Shown here piece by piece: positions 28,501 through 34,480 of a stretch of 36,961 nt of DNA (position 1 is its first letter; each line of letters starts with the position of its first letter). Origin of the DNA: Bremia lactucae (lineage: Eukaryota > Oomycota > Peronosporomycetes > Peronosporales > Peronosporaceae). The translations under genes were made by a program, and so were the position numbers. The stretch spans positions 989,398-1,026,358 of the forward strand of contig NC_090612.1 in assembly GCF_004359215.1 (NCBI RefSeq). The letters are read 5' to 3'. The notes below the pieces were generated by a model. It saw nothing but the letters and a program-made list of their open reading frames with translations, ran no database searches and was not told the DNA's origin.

Positions 28501-29718
28501 GGCGCAATTGGTTTGAACTCCTATGGCCAGAGACTTGGCATGACATCGCACACGCCACAAGACTCGAGTACGCGATGCAAGAGCCGATCTGGTTTCAGGG
28601 GATCCGATCTTTCAGTACGAACAACAGTCGCGAGTTCCTGGCCAACTCACCTCCCGCCGCAGTTTGTGCATGGTGGCAGAGCCACAGCGTAGTTTCCGTC
28701 GTCACATGGCACGTGCGTTTCGAATACGTGCCCTTGCCGACGTGCTTGATGGTGACGGTCATTGGCCTTCTGAAGCAAATTTTGCAGAGACTCACATTGA
28801 CTACAGCTATGCTGCGGTCCACCCGTACAAGCAGTTCCGGTGGCTCAAGACTCTCTATCGTGAACTACTGCAAGTGTTTCTTAGGATTGCGACCTTATGC
28901 GGAACACCTGTGAATAGTGCGATTTCACGTACGTCAAGGATTTCTGCACCCTATGTGGGTGTACTAGTCAACGGCCGGGTACACGTCGCACCATTGTTTC
29001 CCGTTTGGCACTTCTACATTTAATTCAGAAACCAAGTACACACATCAGACCCCACCCGATTACGTTACACGACAACAGAACATCCGACGGGGAAGTAACG
29101 CGATTTATACAATTGCGCAAACGACTTCGACAGCTACTTCTACCAATTTTTGATGACCTACAATTTCGTGTGGCCTTCCGATTGCTTCCAGTTCGCTCTC
29201 GTTTCTCTTTCCTGTCGGTGACAGATCCCGACATTATATACTGTCCGAAAGACGGTTGTGCTTTGGTCGAGACTGAACGCCATTTGTTTTTCGAATGCAC
29301 TTTGGCTGCTGCTCTGTGGACGTGCATTAGCCATGATTGGAAAGTTTTTTTCCGGAAAAAACCGAGCTGGTATGCTATCGCTCTCGGGCGTCCGCCGTGT
29401 CTCTTTGACAAGTGGGCGACCGATCGATCCGGAATCGAGGACATGTGGCATATCCTACGTTCTGTTACTCTTCACCTGCTATGGACTGAACGCAACAGTC
29501 GAATTTTCAATAAAAGTCGACCGATGCCACCCATTCCGGCTTTGCGGGTGATTTACACCACTTTCAGTGCCCATATTCGCGCCTGCTTTCGCCGAAATTA
29601 TGATGATCTACAAAAAACTTCACTTCGCCGGCTGCTACATGAGCTCAAGCGAACTCCGTCTTTAGGAGGGTTTATGCAGCAAAATGCTACGCTCTTTCAA
29701 GTCCGATTTCTGGATTAA
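25560..29718 (+). pseudogene. LINE A ORF2: endonuclease, RT, zf-RVT (frameshifted)
   Basis: Frame opens at 25560, overlapping the end of ORF1, with no ATG. APE-type endonuclease at about 25630-26330: VTVNTNGIKKNGHL, ETKLRDSQHL, THLVLGDLNTALDP, RKNRLDYILLS. Middle: SAFDFQASVSEKSSKFFFRP. RT at about 27060-28000: SAPGLDGFTAAFYQ, RADPGNYRPIALM, HPDQTAFVKGRS, HPTRGVKQGDPLSALLF, FFADDSTLL (27747-27770). Tail zf-RVT near 29234-29320: CPKDGC...HLFFEC, then LHLLWTERNSRIF. Frame changes near 26330, 26940, 27450, 28690 and 28990. RT motif A reads SNFEKAYDRV where LINE B has LDFQKAFDRV, so the catalytic Asp is Asn. Confidence 0.88.
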
Positions 29719-29865
29719 CAGCTGTCTTACTGTACTGCCGGGAAAAGCTTACTTATTGACGCCTTGCATCCCAGCCCATGCAAGTATTAACACACTCGAT
29801 GTCCAACAATGCCCAACACACCTTTATTCGTCGTCAAGATCGAAACACTGTATTTTTGAATTATT

Positions 29866-29876
29866 TAGACGAGGTA
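29866..29876. repeat. LINE A target site duplication, right copy
   Basis: TAGACGAGGTA, identical to 22821-22831. Sequence to its right (AATAAGAAGTGG) should be the original 5' flank of tRNA-Lys. Confidence 0.8.
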
Positions 29877-29921
29877 AATAAGAAGTGGTCGTATTATTAG
29901 TAATATTTTAATACAGACACC

Positions 29922-29942
29922 CTAACACTGAGCTATAGGGGC
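29922..29942 (-). pseudogene. tRNA-Thr 5' remnant
   Basis: ACACTGAGCTATAGGGGC is the complement of the first 18 nt or so of the tRNA-Thr at 30740 and 31615. It is preceded by AATATTTTAATACAGACA, almost the same bases that precede the tRNA-Lys remnant at 22061. Confidence 0.7.
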
Positions 29943-29950
29943 CTGGCAGC

Positions 29951-30008
29951 GCTGTAATGCTCAGTTGTATGCTGCAATTCAGGGTTCGAGCCCTTGTATG
30001 ACTATAGC
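29951..30008 (+). pseudogene. tRNA-like sequence 1 (second copy at 30823-30880)
   Basis: Box B GGTTCGAGCCC at 29983-29993; ends GCTGTAA and CTATAGC can pair at six of seven positions. No proper anticodon arm, and five extra bases before the 3' acceptor strand. A degenerate tRNA. In the 872-bp-shifted copy box B has decayed to GGTTTGAGCCC. Confidence 0.4.
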
Positions 30009-30092
30009 GGTTCTTTCTCGTCAGACGCAACTTAAGCAATCACTGTAGTACACTTTCTGTGTTGTTGTCGATAGATCTCACTTAGGATCGAT

Positions 30093-30164
30093 TTTGCCCT
30101 GGTGCAGTGGTCAAGGACCAAAATGGTGACTCCTAAAGTCACGGTTCGAACCCTGCTCCAACCA
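30093..30164 (+). pseudogene. tRNA-like sequence 2 with good A and B boxes
   Basis: Box A TGGTGCAGTGG at 30100-30110 and box B GGTTCGAACCC at 30143-30153, spaced as in a tRNA. The stem GTGAC/GTCAC closes a 7-nt loop TCCTAAA, but U33 is missing, and the 3' acceptor strand (GCTCCAACCA) has no 5' partner. Possibly an Arg (CCT) tRNA relic or a tRNA-derived SINE head. A second copy lies at 30965-31036. Confidence 0.5.
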
Positions 30165-30511
30165 GAAAACGCAAATGCAGCAATCTTTCCGATACCCTTG
30201 GAACTTCGTCCCAAAGTCTATTGAACGCTCACATTTAACCAAACGGTTACAAATTGCGCTCCCATAAAGCAGCGCTTACACTTATGCAGGTTGCGATTTC
30301 TGAATTGCTATTGTATCGATTGCATTCGTAGATGTTTTAATCTTAATCACTCAAGGATCAACTTTGGCACAACAGTTGAGAGAAGAGGGCACGGCCTTGA
30401 CCCTCGCCACACTCTCTGACTCACAAGGTAAATATTGCGTGTTTTAGACTTCGGATCACGTCGGACGTATGATACAATAGTCCTCGACGCATCGGCAGGC
30501 GCAGCCGTGTT

Positions 30512-30583
30512 CCTCCCTGCTAGGATTGATCCATCAACCTTTCGCACTCCAAGTCGATGCTGTACCACTGCACAAGAGCGGCC
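30512..30583 (-). pseudogene. tRNA-like sequence 3 (second copy at 31384-31455)
   Basis: Minus strand: box A TTGTGCAGTGG (complement of 30565-30575) and box-B-like GGATCAATCCT (complement of 30522-30532). Possible acceptor pairing at six of seven positions. Stems are imperfect and the anticodon cannot be assigned. Confidence 0.4.
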
Positions 30584-30739
30584 TTATGGTAAAAGATGTT
30601 CCAGCACAGCTTTTAGTAGTAACAGTATCTCCAGGCAAGAATGAAAAAGCGAGTAACCAGCTGCTGACAGTGTGGCCAGCTCCAATCATAAATCATTGAT
30701 AAGTAGATTCTACCGACGCTGCGCTCAGAAATTTAAAGC

Positions 30740-30811
30740 AGTGCCCTGCCAGGATCGAACTGGCGACCTTCCGCTTACTAAGCGGGTGCTCTACCACTGA
30801 GCTATAGGGGC
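30740..30811 (-). pseudogene. tRNA-Thr (AGT), damaged acceptor
   Basis: Minus strand. D-arm GCTCAGTGGTAGAGC, loop TTAGTAA (anticodon AGT), T-arm GCCAG-TTCGATC-CTGGC with box B GGTTCGATCC-like sequence. The 5' acceptor strand GCCCCTA meets AGGGCAC instead of TGGGGGC, so the acceptor stem cannot form. Otherwise the same as the tRNA-Thr at 31615. Confidence 0.6.
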
Positions 30812-30904
30812 CTGGCAGCGCTGTAATGCTCAGTTGTATACCAGTGCGGTTCAGGGTTTGAGCCCTTGTATGACTATAGCGGTTCTTTCTCGTCAGACGC
30901 AACT
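30797..30904 (+). pseudogene. Start of second 872-bp unit with tRNA-like copy
   Basis: Contains the 30823-30880 copy of tRNA-like sequence 1, directly after the 5' end of tRNA-Thr. Box B carries a C to T change in the invariant TTCGA, a sign of decay. Confidence 0.4.
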
Positions 30905-30964
30905 TAAGCAATCACTGTAGTACACTTTCTGTGTTCTTGTCGATAGATCCCACTTAGGATCGAT

Positions 30965-31036
30965 TTTGCCCTGGTGCAGTGGTCAAGGACCAAAATGGTG
31001 ACTCCTAACGTCACGGTTCGAACCCTGCTCCAACCA
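30965..31036 (+). pseudogene. tRNA-like sequence 2, second copy
   Basis: Copy of 30093-30164 with one change in the anticodon loop (TCCTAAC); boxes A and B unchanged. Confidence 0.45.
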
Positions 31037-31383
31037 GAAAACGCAAATGCAGCAATCTTTCCGATACCCTTGGAACTTCGTCCCAAAGTCTATTGAACGC
31101 TCACATTTAACCAAACGGTTACAAATTGCGCTCCCATAAAGCAGCGCTTACACTTATGCAGGTTGCGACTGCTGAACTGCTATTGTATCGATTGCATTCG
31201 TAGAGGTTTTAATCTTAATCACTCAAGGATCAACTTTGGCACAACTGTTGAGAGAAGAGGGCACGGCCTTGACCCTCGCCACACTCTCTGACTCACAAGG
31301 TAAATATTGCGTGTTTTAGACTTCGGATCACGTCGGACGTATGATACAATAGTCCACGACGCATCGGCAGGCGCAGCCGTGTT

Positions 31384-31455
31384 CCTCCCTGCTAGGATTG
31401 ATCCATCAACCTTTCGCACTCCAAGTCGATGCTGTACCACTGCACAAGACCGGTC
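31384..31455 (-). pseudogene. tRNA-like sequence 3, second copy
   Basis: Copy of 30512-30583; the box region is kept, but the 5' flank and acceptor strand differ (GACCGGTCTT instead of GAGCGGCCTT on the plus strand). Confidence 0.35.
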
Positions 31456-31614
31456 TTATAGTAAAAGATGTTCCAGCACAGCTTTTAGTAGTAACAGTAT
31501 CTCCAGGCAAGAATGAAATAGCGAGTATCCAGCTGCTGAGTGGGTGTCGGGCTCTGCTGAGGAAGGGCGTTGATATGAAGATTCAACCAGAGACTGCGCA
31601 CAGACAGTCCTAGT

Positions 31615-31686
31615 TGCCCCCAGGCAGGATTGAACTACCGACCTTCCGCTTACTAAGCGGGTGCTCTACCACTGAGCTATAGGGGC
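31615..31686 (-). tRNA. tRNA-Thr (anticodon AGT)
   Basis: Minus strand, 72 nt without CCA. Acceptor GCCCCTA pairs with TGGGGGC (one G-T pair), discriminator A; D-arm GCTCAGTGGTAGAGC; anticodon loop TTAGTAA with four of five stem pairs; T-arm GGTAG-TTCAATC-CTGCC fully paired. The best-formed tRNA in the window. Its 5' end lies 3 bp from the shared LINE start of element B. Confidence 0.8.
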
Positions 31687-31794
31687 CACTTCTCAATTTG
31701 CCGGCTAACCCACAAGTCGACTGTTTCGAAGAACCCATATCGTTTAAGCTTCTTAGCTCCACAGCCTTGACCGCTTTCCCTTCCGCCAGCCATC

Positions 31795-34480
31795 ATGGAG
31801 AAACCAGCTTCTGCCTCTTCTCTCCTTCGTGCTGACAAGATCGCCTCTGTAGCATCTGATCCGGCTAAGGCCTTTGCTCTCAGCATCCCGTTCGATGCTG
31901 CAGCCGCTTACCCGCTCGAGATTTCTGCCGGAGCCAACTCCGCTGATCCCCGACTTGTCATCTCTGACGTCGGTGAAGAGCCTGCCGTAAGTATGCTGTC
32001 TTCTCCGTCGTCTCCGCTCATGCCGGCGTCGCCTCCACTGCCCGCGCTTCCCATTCATGTGACTACTGGGTCACCTGGTGCTGGGAGGCGCTCCGACGAA
32101 GCTGACATGAGCGATGCGACCGAACCAGTCGTATTGTCTCAGGAAGCCCCGGATGACGAAGAAAAAGCGCCGTCTCCTCAATCACCGCCTACGGACGCTA
32201 ATACTTATGTGGAGGCTGGTGATGGCGCTGCCTCGACTGATGCTGCTGACCAGCGTCCGACGATGGCTGACCTGCTGTTCCAGCAAGAGTCATTCGCCGA
32301 GACCATGCAACTGTCGACGCCGCTCGTCGTCGCGTGGAGACTCCGAAGCCTCTCGCGCTTGACATTGAAGCGATCGAGCGCCAATATGCCGCCGGTTGTG
32401 ACTGGTCTGGCATTGTCGCTCGCATCGGTCAGTCTCGCCCGTACCCGCTCCCGCGCGCCAAGTTTGACATGGTAATTGAAACGGGGAAGGCGTTTGTGAA
32501 GACCCCACTGCAGAAGATAATGGCTGCACTCGTCGGCACGAGCCACGGAAACCGGGCGCTGAACCAGCTATACGAGGAGTTTCTCGTCGGCCAAGTGTCC
32601 AAAATGCCGGGAGGCAACCTTCGACTCAAGGTGAAAACGCAGGCCGCGTGTTTGAAGCTCGAGCGAACGACCGTCAGCATCCTTGGAGGCGTGTACCCGT
32701 TCAAGCCGTTCGACGTCCTTGCGAACAAGTTTTTCTTGGACATCTCGAACGTCGACTCGGACACGGACACAGACCTGATGCTTCGCCGGCTATTTGATCT
32801 TGGTTGCCAGCCACTATATGACACGTTCCGCGACGTAAACCTGGCGACCCGCCTCACGTCTGCGACATGGCGAGTCTTCTTCCGCTCTAACAAGTGTCCG
32901 CAGCCGCTGCTTTTGAACGGCTCGGTGTGCGACCAAGTAATCTTTGACAACAAGCTTCATCCGGCGCACGGCAAAGACGCGCCGTTTCAGTCGGAACGTC
33001 TCCCGTTCGGCTTTCGCTCAATCCATGGGATCGACTTAGGTACGTCAGAGACCAGCCCTCGTCGTTCATCGTCGAATGCGTCAACAACGAAGCCGTCAGT
33101 AAAGACACCAAAATCCACACCAAAGCTTACTTCGAAGACACTTCAGCTGGCGGCGATCCCGCCACCGCTGCCGGCCGCTCGTGCCGGAACTCGTTTCTCC
33201 TCGCTCCGTAACGCTGGCGAGGTTGAAGAGAAGAAGGAAAGTCAGCTCCAGCCAGGAGCTCAGCATGCCCACCAACTTGTGGCACATCAACTCGCGAAGA
33301 AGGTGATAGACATCGACGACATCCTGTCGATCTCGACGTTCCAAGGATCGTCAGGGAAGATTTCACCTCCCTCGAGTCCGACGACCAAATCGACTAAGAT
33401 GCTGATGCTCACGGACGGTTTCACGACCGTTAAGAATAAAAAGAAGCGCATGAGAGGAGGTGTCGACTTCTCAAGCATGCTAACAAAGCATATCCCGCGT
33501 CCGCTTGATGGTATTGCGACTAAGAACTACTTCGCGGAGCTGCAAACGATGTCCGCATCGTTCCAGAGCTTTGACGCGACAGCTGACCCAAAGTATGGCA
33601 TGCGACACCAAATTACGCCAGCCGAAGTAAAGATGCCTGAGACGCTCAAGTCGTCAAAGGAGGCTGCTTTCTTCATGGAGAAGCGCCACACGAAGATCAG
33701 GAAGGCAAAGAAGGCGTCACCGGTGGTCGAAGTCGCGGAGGCGATGTTGAACGATGAGAACACCGCGTTGCTCAACACGCTCCCCGACCTTCTTGCGGTC
33801 GCCGACTGCAAGGTGGAAGGCACAGTGAAGATTTTAGAGAACGCGTCGAACCCAGACCACGTATTGAAGAAACTCGTGGAGTCGGGTCCGGCGTTTAACA
33901 GCGCGATGTCACTCAAGATGGCTGGGTCTGGCAATGAGATCGCCGAGCTCGCCCAACTGCACATGATCAATCGTGTGCTGAGTGCAACGACGCCGAGCGA
34001 AGACGTTACGTTCAGCGTGAAGTGGAAGAAGCTGTTGGGAACAGCTGTGCCATCAAAACGTGGAGAGCTGCTAAAAATCTGCGCTAAGTGGTGGACGTCA
34101 ACGGATCAGGTCCGTGAGCTGTCCCGATTCACCAAGGCACTGAGTGTTTTTGAGCTCGCCCTGATGTCGGCAGCACCGACAATCTTCGCAAACGACCACT
34201 GGATTCAGTTCGTCACCGGCGAACCCGTTCAATGGGTCCCAGCTCACCACGCGCGCTTGCTACACCCCAATACTCTCCTGAAGCTGCTGCGGTCGGACCT
34301 CGGCGCACTGTGCATGGAGCACTGGGGCCAAATCCAGTGGCAAGGCACCTTCTTGATGAACTTGAGGAGCTTCGCAAGCTTGAGGGTGAGTACCCGGTCG
34401 ATGAGTCGTTGCTGAAGCTCCAGGTTGAAGACGACGGGTCTGTGACGCTAGTCGCTGGCGGCCTTGCCACTCGCTGCTAA
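31795..34480 (+). pseudogene. LINE B ORF1 (two apparent frameshifts)
   Basis: ATG at 31795 (MEKPASASSLLRADK). Frame 1 runs to about 32330; the rest continues in another frame from about 32334 (DIEAIERQYAAGCDW, PRAKFDMVIETGKAF, LRLKVKTQAACLKL, DVLANKFFLDISNVDSD, TFRDVNLATRLTSATWR), matching LINE A ORF1 throughout. A second shift near 34350 is needed to reach the true C-terminus (LLDELEELRKLEGEYPVDES, end LATRC). Either two single-base lesions or sequencing errors. With both corrected the protein would be about as long as that of LINE A. Confidence 0.8.

Larger units (their letters stand above)
22832..29865 (+). mobile_element. LINE A, tRNA-associated non-LTR retrotransposon
   Basis: About 7.0 kb between 11-bp direct repeats. 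Contains a short 5' UTR (22832-22918), ORF1 (22919-25585), ORF2 with endonuclease, RT and zf-RVT (to 29718) and about 150 bp of 3' UTR with no poly(A). The first bases TTCTCAATTTGCC (22833-22845) are shared with LINE B. It is complete in length but ORF2 has several frameshifts. The insertion is 3 bp from a tRNA-Lys 5' end. Confidence 0.88.
29925..31538. repeat. 872-bp tandem duplication of a tRNA cluster
   Basis: 29925-30666 is nearly identical to 30797-31538 (offset 872 bp), with scattered substitutions. Similarity ends after AGCTGCTGA in both copies, beyond which two different joins lead to a tRNA-Thr sequence each. The repeat starts at the 5' part of tRNA-Thr, so the tRNA marks the breakpoints. 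Confidence 0.92.

Noticed and set aside
22832..29865. LINE A as an R2-like site-specific element with restriction-type endonuclease
   Set aside because: It carries an N-terminal APE-type endonuclease (VTVNTNG, LVLGDLNT, RLDYI), not the C-terminal restriction-like endonuclease of R2.
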